64,000 nucleotides of DNA. Origin: Streptomyces sp. MJM8645. Its GTDB lineage: Bacteria; Actinomycetota; Actinomycetes; Streptomycetales; Streptomycetaceae. The stretch spans positions 868,001-932,000 of the forward strand of contig NZ_LJJF01000001.1 in NCBI RefSeq assembly GCF_001625365.1, read 5' to 3'. The translations under genes were made by a program, and so were the position numbers. The notes below the pieces were generated by a model, which was not told the origin of the DNA, ran no database searches, and saw nothing but the letters and a program-made list of their open reading frames with translations. Positions 53,551-61,786 of the stretch are shown piece after piece (within the stretch, counting starts at the first letter, position 1; the number at the start of each line of letters is the position of its first letter).

Positions 53551-54123
53551 TCAGGCCGCCGAGGCCCGACACCGTCTGCGGGTGCGGTGCGGCAGAGCGG
53601 CGCCCGTGCGGGCCGCCACCCGCTGCGGCGGCGGCGCCGTGACCGGCACGGCCGGTGCGGTGGGCACAGCGGGCACAGCCGGCACGGCGGGGGCCCGCAC
53701 CTCGTCCGGCATAAACGCCTCGAGAAAACGCCGCTCGTTCGAACTGAGTTTGCGCGAGCGGCCGGATTCACGGTCCCGCGCGACCACCACGGTCCTGGCC
53801 CGCATAAAGGTGTGCGGGTCACGGCAGACATCCACCACGATATGCGTGGAACTCCGCCCGATCCGTTCAACCGTCAACTGCACCGACAATGGCTCGGGCC
53901 GGTGGTACAACTGCTCCAGAAAATCGATCTCGTGTCGCGCGATAATGAATCCGGACGGGAACAGGGCGTCCCGGACGGCGGTCTCGTGGTGGCAGAACAT
54001 GTCGTAAATCCCCTCCTGGACGTAGCCGACCAGCCGGGCGTTGTTGATGTGCCCGTTCTCGTCGACGTCGCTCCACCGGGTGGGGCAGGACAGCACGTGC
54101 ACGCCCAGGTGCAGCGCGCTCAC
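53551..54123 (-). CDS. Acyl-CoA thioesterase, hotdog fold
   Basis: The 190-residue protein has the 4HBT/hotdog signature RWSDVDENGHINNARLVGYVQ and ARHEIDFLEQLYH, then an Arg-rich strand region. It ends in a Pro/Ala/Val tail (PAVPAVPAVP and similar) and a basic C-terminus, both unusual for the family. It should hydrolyse an acyl-CoA or acyl-carrier thioester. The GTG at 54123 overlaps the preceding stop (GTGA), so it is coupled to the small upstream gene. Confidence 0.85.
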   Translation of the reverse strand: MSALHLGVHVLSCPTRWSDVDENGHINNARLVGYVQEGIYDMFCHHETAVRDALFPSGFIIARHEIDFLEQLYHRPEPLSVQLTVERIGRSSTHIVVDVCRDPHTFMRARTVVVARDRESGRSRKLSSNERRFLEAFMPDEVRAPAVPAVPAVPTAPAVPVTAPPPQRVAARTGAALPHRTRRRCRASAA

Positions 54124-54455
54124 TGCTGCGTCAGCCCGGCGCCGGTCGCGGCGGGGAGCAGTGCCCGGCGCAACCTGGCGTAGTAACCGGACTGTTCCGC
54201 CGCCATCCGGGCCGCCGTCCAACCCTCCTCGGCCGCTTCCGCGGCGACCTGGACGACCAGGCTGTCGAGCACCGCGTCAACCGACCGGCAGAGTTCGGCG
54301 ACCGCCGCGAGACGCTCGGTGACATCCGCGCCTCCGGCCGCGCCCCGGGCCGGGAAAGCGGCCAGCGATTCCGCCGCGAGTTGCAGGTCGTCGACGGTGT
54401 CCGGCATTTTCTCCGGCATGTTTTCCGGCATCAAATTCGACACGTTTTTCTCCAT
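54120..54455 (-). CDS. Small uncharacterised helical protein coupled to the thioesterase
   Basis: The 111-residue protein begins with a run of MPENMPEKMPD near-repeats and continues as an amphipathic helical region (LQLAAESLAAF to AAEEGWTAARM). No known motif was recognised. A GTG four codons in has a better GGAG spacing and is an alternative start. The first 60 bases are A/T-rich compared with neighbours. It overlaps the thioesterase start, so a joint role is likely. Confidence 0.65.
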   Translation of the reverse strand: MEKNVSNLMPENMPEKMPDTVDDLQLAAESLAAFPARGAAGGADVTERLAAVAELCRSVDAVLDSLVVQVAAEAAEEGWTAARMAAEQSGYYARLRRALLPAATGAGLTQQ

Positions 54456-54707
54456 GACTCAATCCGGCCATTACGGCCCGGTAGCTAGTGTTCGAATACA
54501 CCGAATCGGTGTCGGCCCCCCGACGCCTTCGACGCTATCCCAGCCGACACGGTGGACGGATGGTTTACGGACGGCGACGGGAAACTCACTTCTATTGGAG
54601 TAGTTTGCCGGGGTACACAATATGCCCCATCATCCGAATGCCGTCGGCAGAACGGGTGGCATCGCCGACCCGAACCCCGAAACCGGCACCTGCGCGTCGC
54701 AAATCTG

Positions 54708-55676
54708 CTACCAGCCTCCCCACCACCTCGCCTTGTAGAGATGCGTCCCGCGCAGGGTCCGCGTACCGTCCGGCCGGTGCAGGGTGATCACCGAGGTACA
54801 CCAGGAGCACGGCCCGCTGTAGTCGGGGGCCACGGTCAGCAGCCGTCCGGTACCGGGCTCGTCCCCGACGCTCTTCACGTCCCGGACGGCTGCGGGGCCG
54901 TCCAGCCGCACGGCGGTGAAGCGGTCGGCCGCCGGGTCGTACCGCCACAGGCCGGTCAGCGTGCTCACCCAGAACCGCCCCGGCTCGGCCAGCACCGGCG
55001 CAAGGTCGTGCCCGCCGTGGTCGGGCAGCGGCGTCGACCGGACGGCGGTCAGGGTGGGCGCCGCCGGGGTGCCGCCCACCCGCAGCGCGGTCAGCACGTC
55101 GTCGCCGAGCACCCAGAGCAGGCCCGTCCGGCCGTCCCAGTGCACGCCGTGCGCGCCCGGGAGCGGGTAGCCGGCGTGGGCGGTGGCACGCGGCCCCTGC
55201 GAGGCCGCGTACAGCCGCACCCACCCGCCACCGCTCGCCGCGACCGCGACGTTGCCGTCCGGCAGCAGCTCGATGCTGTGCGGATTGGCCGCCCCGCCCA
55301 GGTCCGCCGCCCAGCGCGTCGCGCCGGTGGTGGTGTCCACGACGGCGGCCAGGCCGCCGGAGGCGGTGGTCAGCAGGTAGCGCCGGCCCTGCCGGACCCG
55401 GCTCTTCGCCTCGTCCGGATTCGTCCAGCTCCGCGCGGGCGTCAGGTCCGCGAGCCCGGCCGCCCGGTCGGCGCTCCAGCCCCACACGACCGGCAGCCGC
55501 CCCGGGCCCCGGTAGGCCATCAGCTCCTCGGCGCTCTGCAGCACCAGGACGCTACGGGACTCCTGGTCCACCACCACGACCGCCCACCCGGGCGACCTGG
55601 CCTGCGCGCCGGTCGCCGGCACGCAGAACAGCAGGACGCACAGGGCGCACAGGGCCGCCAGCCTTCTCCTCAGCAC
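54708..55676 (-). CDS. Secreted beta-propeller protein (DUF6528-like)
   Basis: The 322-residue precursor has a signal peptide (about 1-27, ending AQA). A propeller follows with recurring blade phrases (PHSIELLPDGNVAVA, HGVHWDGRTGLLWVLG, GRFWVSTLTGLWRYD). A cysteine pair CSWC lies near the C-terminus. It resembles DUF6528 proteins of Streptomyces; function unknown. GTG 55676 is chosen because it sits at the start of the signal peptide; a longer in-frame version exists. Confidence 0.78.
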   Translation of the reverse strand: MLRRRLAALCALCVLLFCVPATGAQARSPGWAVVVVDQESRSVLVLQSAEELMAYRGPGRLPVVWGWSADRAAGLADLTPARSWTNPDEAKSRVRQGRRYLLTTASGGLAAVVDTTTGATRWAADLGGAANPHSIELLPDGNVAVAASGGGWVRLYAASQGPRATAHAGYPLPGAHGVHWDGRTGLLWVLGDDVLTALRVGGTPAAPTLTAVRSTPLPDHGGHDLAPVLAEPGRFWVSTLTGLWRYDPAADRFTAVRLDGPAAVRDVKSVGDEPGTGRLLTVAPDYSGPCSWCTSVITLHRPDGTRTLRGTHLYKARWWGGW

Positions 55677-55731
55677 GCCCCCACCGTGCTTGCTCCCGGG
55701 CCGCTTTGCACGGTGGAGCGTCCGAACGGCC

Positions 55732-55785
55732 GTGGCGATCACGGTGGCGGATCCGGGGTGGCGGATCCGCCACCGTGATCGCCAC
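55732..55785. terminator. Large perfect hairpin
   Basis: A 24-bp perfect inverted repeat (55732-55755 and 55762-55785) has a 6-nt loop GGGTGG. It lies 51 bp after the stop of the flavoprotein gene and before the propeller gene, both minus strand, so it may serve as a terminator or RNA-processing element. Confidence 0.8.
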
Positions 55786-55835
55786 CGTCCGGCGTGCTCG
55801 CCGCCGTCCGACCGCGCTCGCCACCGCCCGCGCCG

Positions 55836-57221
55836 CTACCTCCCGGAGACGACGTCCGCGACGCGGGCGATCGGCGAGGTGGCGGCCCGTCCGCCCGCCT
55901 CCTGGCGGTCCGCCGCGTGGTAGGCCGCGTACATCGCGTGCACCCCGATCCAGCGCAGCGGCTCGGGCTCCCAGCGGCGCACGGTGTGGCCCACCCAGGG
56001 CAGCCCGGTCAGCCCGGTGTCCCGCCCGAGGACCAGGTCGCGCAGGGTCCGGCCCGCCAGGTTCGTCGTGGTCACCCCGCTGCCGACGTACCCGCCCGCC
56101 CAGCCGAGACCACTCGCACGGTCCAGCTCCACCGTGGCGCACCAGTCCCGGGGCACGCCGAGCACGCCCGCCCAGGCGTGGTCGATCCGGGCGCTCGCGG
56201 CCGCCGGGAAGAAGCGGTTCAGGATCTGCCGGAGCTGGCGCACGGTCTCCACCTGGGTGCCGCCGTCGGCGTCCGTCCGCGAGCCGAACCGGTACGGCAC
56301 ACCCCGGCCGCCCAGTGCGATCCGGTCGTCCGCGGTGCGCTGCGCGTACATGTAGGCGTGCGCGAAGTCGCCCAGCACCTCGCGGCCCTGCCAGCCCGCG
56401 TCCGCCCAGAAGGCGGGCGGCAGCGGCTCGGTGGCGATCATCGCCGAGTTCATCGGCAGCCAGGTCCGCCGCTCGCCGCGCAGGCCGGCCGTGAAGCCCT
56501 CGGTCGCGCGCAGCACGTACTCGGCGGTCACCGTGCCCTGCGGCGTCACCGCGCGCGGCCGGGCGTACGCGGTGCCCGGCAGGATCGCCGTCACCGCCGT
56601 CCCCTCGTGCACCGCCACCCCGAGGTCCCGCACCACCCGCGCCAACCCGCGTACCAGCGCGGCCGGTTGGATCCGCGCACCGTACGGCGTCCAGGTACCG
56701 CCGAGGGCGCCCGCGACGGCGATCCGGTCGGCGGCCTCCTTCGCGCCCAGCAGCTCGACGCGACCCTCGCCGTACGCCCGCTCGGCGGCGGCGAAGGCCT
56801 TGAGCCGCTCCAACTGGGCTCTGTTCCTGGCGACTTCGAGCACCCCGCCGCGCACGATGTGCGCGTCGATCCGCTCGGCGGCGGCAACGTCCACGACCTC
56901 CCCGACCGCCTCGTCCATCGCCCGCTGCATCGCCGCCGCCGCACCCGGGCCGTACCGCTTCGCGAACGCGCCCCGGCCCGCGAAGCCGTTGTACAGCCAC
57001 CCGCCGTTGCGCCCCGAGGCGCCGTAGCCGCAGAACCGGCGTTCCAGCACCGCGATCCGCAGCGACGGCTCCGCCTTCTTCAGGTAGTACGCCGTCCACA
57101 GCCCGGTGTACCCGCCGCCGACGATGCACACGTCCACATCCGCGCTCCCGGGCAACGCCGGCCCCGGCTCCGGCAACCCACTCGCCGCGTACCAGAACGA
57201 CACCTCGCCGTTGACCGCCAC
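55836..57221 (-). CDS. FAD-dependent oxidoreductase, DAO family
   Basis: The 461-residue flavoprotein has the Rossmann motif CIVGGGYTGLWTAYYL and the ASGRNGGWLY segment typical of D-amino-acid-oxidase-like enzymes related to gamma-glutamylputrescine oxidase (PuuB). The C-terminal GYVGSGVTTTNLAGRTL contacts FAD. The likely substrate is an amine or amino acid. GTG 57221 follows GGGAGG by six bases, so an upstream in-frame extension is rejected. Confidence 0.88.
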   Translation of the reverse strand: MAVNGEVSFWYAASGLPEPGPALPGSADVDVCIVGGGYTGLWTAYYLKKAEPSLRIAVLERRFCGYGASGRNGGWLYNGFAGRGAFAKRYGPGAAAAMQRAMDEAVGEVVDVAAAERIDAHIVRGGVLEVARNRAQLERLKAFAAAERAYGEGRVELLGAKEAADRIAVAGALGGTWTPYGARIQPAALVRGLARVVRDLGVAVHEGTAVTAILPGTAYARPRAVTPQGTVTAEYVLRATEGFTAGLRGERRTWLPMNSAMIATEPLPPAFWADAGWQGREVLGDFAHAYMYAQRTADDRIALGGRGVPYRFGSRTDADGGTQVETVRQLRQILNRFFPAAASARIDHAWAGVLGVPRDWCATVELDRASGLGWAGGYVGSGVTTTNLAGRTLRDLVLGRDTGLTGLPWVGHTVRRWEPEPLRWIGVHAMYAAYHAADRQEAGGRAATSPIARVADVVSGR

Positions 57222-57376
57222 CAGAACCTCCCACACCCGTCGCCGACCTGCCCGGACGCTACGCCGCACCGGTCACGCCGGAACACCCCCACACTGCCAA
57301 GATCCCCCCGCCCGGCCAGCCACCCTGTCAGACCACCAACAGCTCCAGCACCCACATCCAGCTGCACGCCCCCGGC

Positions 57377-57582
57377 ATGAACTCCGCGACCCGCGCCCCC
57401 ACCCTCCGTAGCCTCGCCAAGCTCGCGTCGCCCGACAACTGGATGGCCTGGGCGATCTTCTGGGCACGCACCGGGAGTACGGCCCGGTGCGTGAGTACCT
57501 GGCACGATTCGACGAAGCGAGCAGAATCCGGCTCCTGCTACTCGCCGACATCATCCCGTCACCTCGGGGAGGTTCATCGTGA
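57377..57582 (+). pseudogene. Disrupted small ORF ahead of the NUDIX gene
   Basis: From the ATG at 57377 one frame reads plausibly for about 22 residues (MNSATRAPTLRSLAKLASP). The neighbouring frame then continues with LDGLGDLLGTHREYGP and EASRIRLLLLADI to a TGA at 57582 that overlaps the NUDIX start as GTGA. The second frame has a stop at 57409 and no proper start. A single-base shift near 57435 would join the two. This looks like a frameshifted small gene once coupled to the NUDIX gene. The evidence is coding character only. Confidence 0.35.
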
Positions 57583-58097
57583 GGCCCGCACCCACCGACA
57601 CCGAAGCCTGGAACGCCTACCTCTCCGAAGGCAACGCCAGGCAGGCCCGCAAGCGCGTCTCGGCCGACGTCATCCTGCGAGACGTGAGCGGCTGTCTCCT
57701 GACCGTCAACCCGACCTACAAGGACGGCTGGGACCTGCCGGGCGGCATGGCCGAGGCCAACGAACCCCCTGACCAGGCAGCCGTGCGGGAGCTGCGGGAG
57801 GAGTTGGGCCTCGACATCGCCGTCCGTGCCCTCCTCGTCGTGGACTGGGTGGCGCCGCACGGGCCCTGGGACGACCAGATCGCGTTCATCTTCGACGCCG
57901 GAACCCTCGCCCCCGCCCTTGCCGCCAACGTCCGCCCCCATGACGACGAACTCTCCGAAGCACTCTTCCTCCCAGCACCCGAGGTGGCCGCCCGGCTGCG
58001 GGCGCGCCAACGCACCCGCCTCCAAGCAGCCCTCCGCGCACTCTCTGACGGTCGCACCCGCTACCTGCGGGACGGGGCGGAGCCATGGCAACTCTGA
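57579..58097 (+). CDS. NUDIX hydrolase
   Basis: The 172-residue protein has a full NUDIX box at residues 56-78 (G-x5-E-x7-REUxEExGU, seen as GMAEANEPPDQAAVRELREE). It should cleave a nucleoside diphosphate linked to another group. The GTG start overlaps the stop of the disrupted upstream ORF. Confidence 0.9.
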   Translation: MRPAPTDTEAWNAYLSEGNARQARKRVSADVILRDVSGCLLTVNPTYKDGWDLPGGMAEANEPPDQAAVRELREELGLDIAVRALLVVDWVAPHGPWDDQIAFIFDAGTLAPALAANVRPHDDELSEALFLPAPEVAARLRARQRTRLQAALRALSDGRTRYLRDGAEPWQL

Positions 58098-58265
58098 CCC
58101 ACCGTCACACACCAATGGCCGGATCGCAGTTCATACCCCGCAGGTCGTAGGCCGTCAGGACCACGGCTTCGGCCCGCGCTCCTCCTGCGCGCGGACGACC
58201 GTCGCCGGTGCCGCGTGGTGCCCTGGTGGTCCCGGGCGCGTCGGCCCGGCGAGAGGAGACGCTCC

Positions 58266-59420
58266 GTGAACCCGTCCACGCCGTACAGGATTCGACCGTT
58301 CCGGCTCAGCGCAGCGGCCGTCGCCGCAGGCGTCCTGCTGTTCGGCGTGGCCGCCGCGCCGGCGGCCCAGGCGGCGGGCCCCCGAGCCGACGTCGTCCAG
58401 CAGCGGCTCGACGCGCTGGTCCGGCAGGATGGTGTGCCCGGCGCGCTGGCCACCGTGCGGGACCGGAACGGGCACACCCGCACCTACACGGCCGGGGTGG
58501 GCGATCTGGCCACCGGCGCGGCGGTGCCCGTGGACGGGCAGGTCCGGGCGGGCAGCAACACCAAGTCCTTCACGGCCGTCGTCGTCCTGCAGCTCGTCGC
58601 CGAGGGCAAGGTCGATCTGGAGGCCTCCCTCGACACCTACCTGCCGGGTCTCGTGCGCGGCACCGGCGCAGGCGGCGAGATCGACGGGCGGAAGATCACC
58701 GTCCGCCAGATCCTCCAGCACACCAGCGGCCTGCCCGACTACACCCACTTCCTGCCCGACCAGAGCCTCTCCCAGTACCACGAGCCCCGCGATCTGCTCG
58801 ACCTCGCGCTCGCCCAGAAGCCCGACTTCGAGCCCGGCACGGGCTGGAAGTACTGCAACACGGGCTACCTGATCGCCGGTCTGATCATCCAGAAGGTCAC
58901 CGGGCGGCCCGCCGGCGAGGAGATCACCCGGCGGGTCATCGACCGCATCGGCCTGCGCCACACGTACTTCCCCGCCCAGGGCGACATGACGGTGCACGAG
59001 CGCCACCCGCACGGCTACGTCACCGAGAAGCCCGGTGACCAGCCGCTGGACGTCACCGAGCAGGACATGTCCTGGGCCTGGACGGCCGGCGCCCTGGTCT
59101 CCACGAACAGCGACCTCAACCGCTTCTTCCGTGCCCTGCTCGGCGGCGAGTTGCTGGCCCCGGCCCAGCTCGCCCAGATGCAGATCACCGTCCCCGCCGA
59201 GTACATGGGCCCCGGCGGCCGGTACGGGCTGGGGCTCGCCAGCCGCCCGCTGTCCTGCGGCGGCGTGTACTGGGGCCACGGCGGCACGCTCCCGGGCTAC
59301 GCGACCCGCGGTGGTGTCACCGAGGACGGTCGCGCCGCCGACATCGCCGTCACCACCCTGCCCTCTGCCGATGTCAAGCAGCGCGTCGCCGACGCCGTCG
59401 ACGCCGCGCTCTGCCGCTGA
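58266..59420 (+). CDS. Secreted D-Ala-D-Ala carboxypeptidase-like serine hydrolase
   Basis: The 384-residue precursor has a Sec signal (about 1-37, ending AQAA) and all three class C-type motifs: SNTK (97-100), YCN (196-198) and a WGHGG box near 340. It belongs to the serine beta-lactamase/DD-peptidase family (Streptomyces R61 type) and should trim peptidoglycan or D-Ala esters. The GTG at 58266 follows AGAGGAG by about nine bases. It shares the ITVRQILQHTSGLP-type core with the hydrolase at 26686 but is a diverged paralogue. Confidence 0.9.
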   Translation: MNPSTPYRIRPFRLSAAAVAAGVLLFGVAAAPAAQAAGPRADVVQQRLDALVRQDGVPGALATVRDRNGHTRTYTAGVGDLATGAAVPVDGQVRAGSNTKSFTAVVVLQLVAEGKVDLEASLDTYLPGLVRGTGAGGEIDGRKITVRQILQHTSGLPDYTHFLPDQSLSQYHEPRDLLDLALAQKPDFEPGTGWKYCNTGYLIAGLIIQKVTGRPAGEEITRRVIDRIGLRHTYFPAQGDMTVHERHPHGYVTEKPGDQPLDVTEQDMSWAWTAGALVSTNSDLNRFFRALLGGELLAPAQLAQMQITVPAEYMGPGGRYGLGLASRPLSCGGVYWGHGGTLPGYATRGGVTEDGRAADIAVTTLPSADVKQRVADAVDAALCR

Positions 59421-59460
59421 GGCGGTCAGGCACTCACACGCGAGAGCGGACCCCGGGCGA

Positions 59461-59500
59461 CGACCGTGCCCGCCCCCGCGTCACGGGGCGGGCACGGTCG
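59461..59500. terminator. Bidirectional hairpin terminator
   Basis: A perfect 16-bp stem (59461-59476 and 59485-59500) with an 8-nt loop lies between the convergent serine hydrolase and expansin-like genes. Confidence 0.8.
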
Positions 59501-59513
59501 CTCATCCGCGGTC

Positions 59514-59999
59514 TCAGCCGATGGTGGATCCGGTGATGGGCTCGGAGAGTTCGACGGTCTTGCCGTTCAGGCCGGCCTTGACGAACTGCCAGGTGAGGCC
59601 GTTGATGACGCCCTGGCCGAGCGGGGCCAGCTGGGCGAAGGCGGGCTGGCTGAGGTCGAGGTGGCTGGCGTCGCAGGAGGGGCACTTGTCCCGGACGGGG
59701 ACGGTGACGGTCTTGCCCTGGTAGCTGACCTTGACCGAAATGCCCTGACACAGGGGGTCGTTGTTGGGGTTGGCGCTGGTCCACCAGGTGTGGGAGACCG
59801 CGACGAGCATCTGGTTGGAGGCGTTGATCTGGGTGCCGCAGGCGCCGTAGCCGGCGTCGTTGTAGTAGGTGGCCTTGCCGGCCATGGGCGTGTTGATCGG
59901 TATCGCCGCGCTGGCGGTGCCGGCGGTGAGGGCGATGAGGGCGGCGGCCGCGAGCGGGGCGCCCGCGAGGATCCTGAGGTTCTTGCTGATGGCGCGCAT
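59514..59999 (-). CDS. Secreted expansin/RlpA-like double-psi beta-barrel protein
   Basis: The 161-residue precursor has a Sec signal (about 1-32, ASA/A). The DPBB domain has GKATYYNDAGYGACGTQ at its start, Cys pairs, and DKCPSCDASHLDLSQPAFAQLA with the candidate catalytic Asp115. Such small proteins loosen or bind cell-wall polymers and are common in Streptomyces; the separate expansin CBM63 domain is absent. The ATG at 59999 follows GGAGGGAACC. Confidence 0.85.
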   Translation of the reverse strand: MRAISKNLRILAGAPLAAAALIALTAGTASAAIPINTPMAGKATYYNDAGYGACGTQINASNQMLVAVSHTWWTSANPNNDPLCQGISVKVSYQGKTVTVPVRDKCPSCDASHLDLSQPAFAQLAPLGQGVINGLTWQFVKAGLNGKTVELSEPITGSTIG

Positions 60000-60260
60000 G
60001 GTTCCCTCCGGTTCTTTAGCCATGGACATGACAGGCAGAAGTCGCCGAAGCCGCAGGGGGATTCAGCGAGACCGCCCGATGCCCGTCCGAGTGAAGAGAA
60101 CGTATGCGCCCGACGGCGGTGTGGTCCAGACCGCCGCCATGTTGACATGAACACAAGTCAGGAATCTTTACCAATACGGCCGAAGGGGCGAAGATACGTG
60201 ACCGCACCGCGCCGCAGGGTGTTGACAGGCCACCACGCCCACCCCCGGAGGCCCCGCCCC
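60000..60260. promoter_or_regulatory. Divergent promoter region of expansin-like and small secreted genes
   Basis: The 261-bp spacer has no supported gene. The long 5' leader of the expansin-like gene was inspected for a cyclic-di-AMP (ydaO-type) riboswitch, which often precedes cell-wall genes. Only a loose GCTGAATCCCC-like match was seen, so it is not claimed. Confidence 0.35.
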
Positions 60261-60461
60261 ATGCGCACCGCACTCGCCGCACTGCTCCTCGGCGCCGCCC
60301 TGATCCCGGCCGCCGCCGCACCCGCCAACGCCGCACCCGTGCCCGTACCCCGCGCCGTGAACCAGGGCTACAGCATCCCCGTCGGCGCCGTCACCGACCT
60401 CGGCGCGCTGCCGGTGCTCGGCAGCCTCGGGCTGGACTTCGCCCGCCTGCTCGGGCAGTAG
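60261..60461 (+). CDS. Small secreted peptide, unknown function
   Basis: The 66-residue precursor has a clear Sec signal (about 1-25, ANAA). The mature part of about 41 residues (VPVPRAVNQGYSIPVGAVTDLGALPVLGSLG and the end) is hydrophobic and Gly/Leu-rich and has no cysteine. A GGAGG lies 11 bases before the ATG. It lacks the chaplin signature. Homology is not recognised. Confidence 0.6.
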   Translation: MRTALAALLLGAALIPAAAAPANAAPVPVPRAVNQGYSIPVGAVTDLGALPVLGSLGLDFARLLGQ

Positions 60462-60489
60462 GGACGCGGACCCTTCAAAACCGGCCCCC

Positions 60490-61299
60490 TCACACCCGGA
60501 CGCTGAACAGGCCGCCGGAGAGCGGCTGTTGGTCGGACCGGGCGGACGTGATGTAGAGCGTCCGCCCGTCCGGCCCGCCGAAGGCGCAACTGGTGACGCG
60601 CGGCACCGGCAGCTCGACCGACGCCAGCACCTCACCCTCCGGCGAGAGGCACCGGACCGCCCAGCCGTCCCAGAACGCCACCCACAGGTTGCCGTCGGCG
60701 TCGAGCGTCATGCCGTCCGGGTAACCCGGCAGGTGGGAGACGTCGAGCGTGCGGATCCGCTCGCCGAGGGGGCCGTGCTCGGGATAGGGGTAGAGGGCGA
60801 TGCGGCGCGTGGTGGTGTCGATGTGCCAGAGCCGGTCGGGCTCCGGCCAGGCGAGGCCGTTGGGGATGTCGAGCCCGTCGAGGATCGCCCGGACGCCGCC
60901 GTCGCGCTCCAGCCGGTACAGCGATCCTGGCTCGCGCGGCTCCCCCCGCCCCATCGAGCCGGCGACCGGCCGGCCGTACGGGTCGGTCTTGCCGTCGTTC
61001 ATCCGGCGGTCCTGGCGGTCGGCTTCGACGGCGGCGACCAGCGTGGTGCGGCCGGTGGCCGGGTCGAGCCGTTCGAAGCCGCGCTCGGTGGCGAGCATCA
61101 GTCCGCCGTCGCCGTACGGCATCAAGGTGCCGGGGGTGACGTCGAGTTCGACCGAGCTGATCGCGCCCGAGGCCGGGTCCAGGGTGAGCACCCGCCGGTC
61201 GGGGATGCCGATCCAGCGCAGCAGTTGCGCGGACTGGTCCCACAGCGGGCCCTCGCCCAGCTCCAGGTACGGTGTGTCGGCGACCGGTTCGGCACGCAC
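60490..61299 (-). CDS. SMP-30/gluconolactonase-family protein
   Basis: The 269-residue six-bladed propeller has the family metal-site phrases LGEGPLWDQSAQLLRWIGI, RMNDGKTDPYGR, LDIPNGLAWPEPDRLWHIDT and PGYPDGMTLDADGNLWVAFWDG, in which Glu, Asn and Asp bind calcium or zinc. It should hydrolyse a sugar lactone. The GTG at 61299 follows GAGGAGG by eight bases; a TTG at 61320 is the alternative. It is paired with an SDR remnant 25 bp upstream, as expected for a sugar dehydrogenase and lactonase couple that has decayed. Confidence 0.88.
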   Translation of the reverse strand: MRAEPVADTPYLELGEGPLWDQSAQLLRWIGIPDRRVLTLDPASGAISSVELDVTPGTLMPYGDGGLMLATERGFERLDPATGRTTLVAAVEADRQDRRMNDGKTDPYGRPVAGSMGRGEPREPGSLYRLERDGGVRAILDGLDIPNGLAWPEPDRLWHIDTTTRRIALYPYPEHGPLGERIRTLDVSHLPGYPDGMTLDADGNLWVAFWDGWAVRCLSPEGEVLASVELPVPRVTSCAFGGPDGRTLYITSARSDQQPLSGGLFSVRV

Positions 61300-61324
61300 A
61301 GCGGGGCCCTCCTCGAACAAGGTG

Positions 61325-61525
61325 TCAGCGCAGCAGGGCTTCGGGCAGCATCGCGGTCATTCCGCCGTCCACGGCAAGGCAGGCACCACTGATGAACGAG
61401 GATTCCTCACCCGCCAGGAAGCCGACCACCCGCGCGACCTCGGCCGCACTGCCGAACCGCCCCAGTGGGGACGACCGTAGCATCGCGGCGCTCGGCTGCG
61501 GATCCGTCCACCAACTGATCGGCAC
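61325..61525 (-). pseudogene. C-terminal remnant of an SDR-family dehydrogenase
   Basis: The 66 codons end in [23 protein letters not shown] and [10 protein letters not shown], the unmistakable last 45 or so residues of a classical short-chain dehydrogenase. The Rossmann part, YxxxK and about 190 residues are absent; upstream DNA to 61786 shows no SDR coding in any frame. No ribosome site suits the GTG at 61525. The remnant lies where an SDR partner of the adjoining lactonase would be. Confidence 0.7.
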
Positions 61526-61786
61526 GGCCCCCCTTCCAGGGCATCGGCGTCGACGTCGACCGCAAGTCCCCGGTGTCCTGGCCGGTGTACGAGCGCCACC
61601 GCTCCCTCCGCTGCACCGGCGGCCTGCACTCCGTCACCTACCTGCCCGGTGGCCCTGGCGTGTTGGTGGCCCCGGCGTGTTGGTGGCCCTGGTGGATCTT
61701 CCCCGGAAGGCCCGCCGGGACCGCCCCCACCCGGGTTAGGCTCGATCCGCGCGGCGGCCGTCCGCGCACCGACCGAGGGGGAGCGT

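Noticed and set aside
60000..60160. Cyclic-di-AMP (ydaO) riboswitch in the leader of the expansin-like gene
   Set aside because: Only a short GCTGAATCCCC-like piece was found; the paired helices expected of this riboswitch could not be traced.
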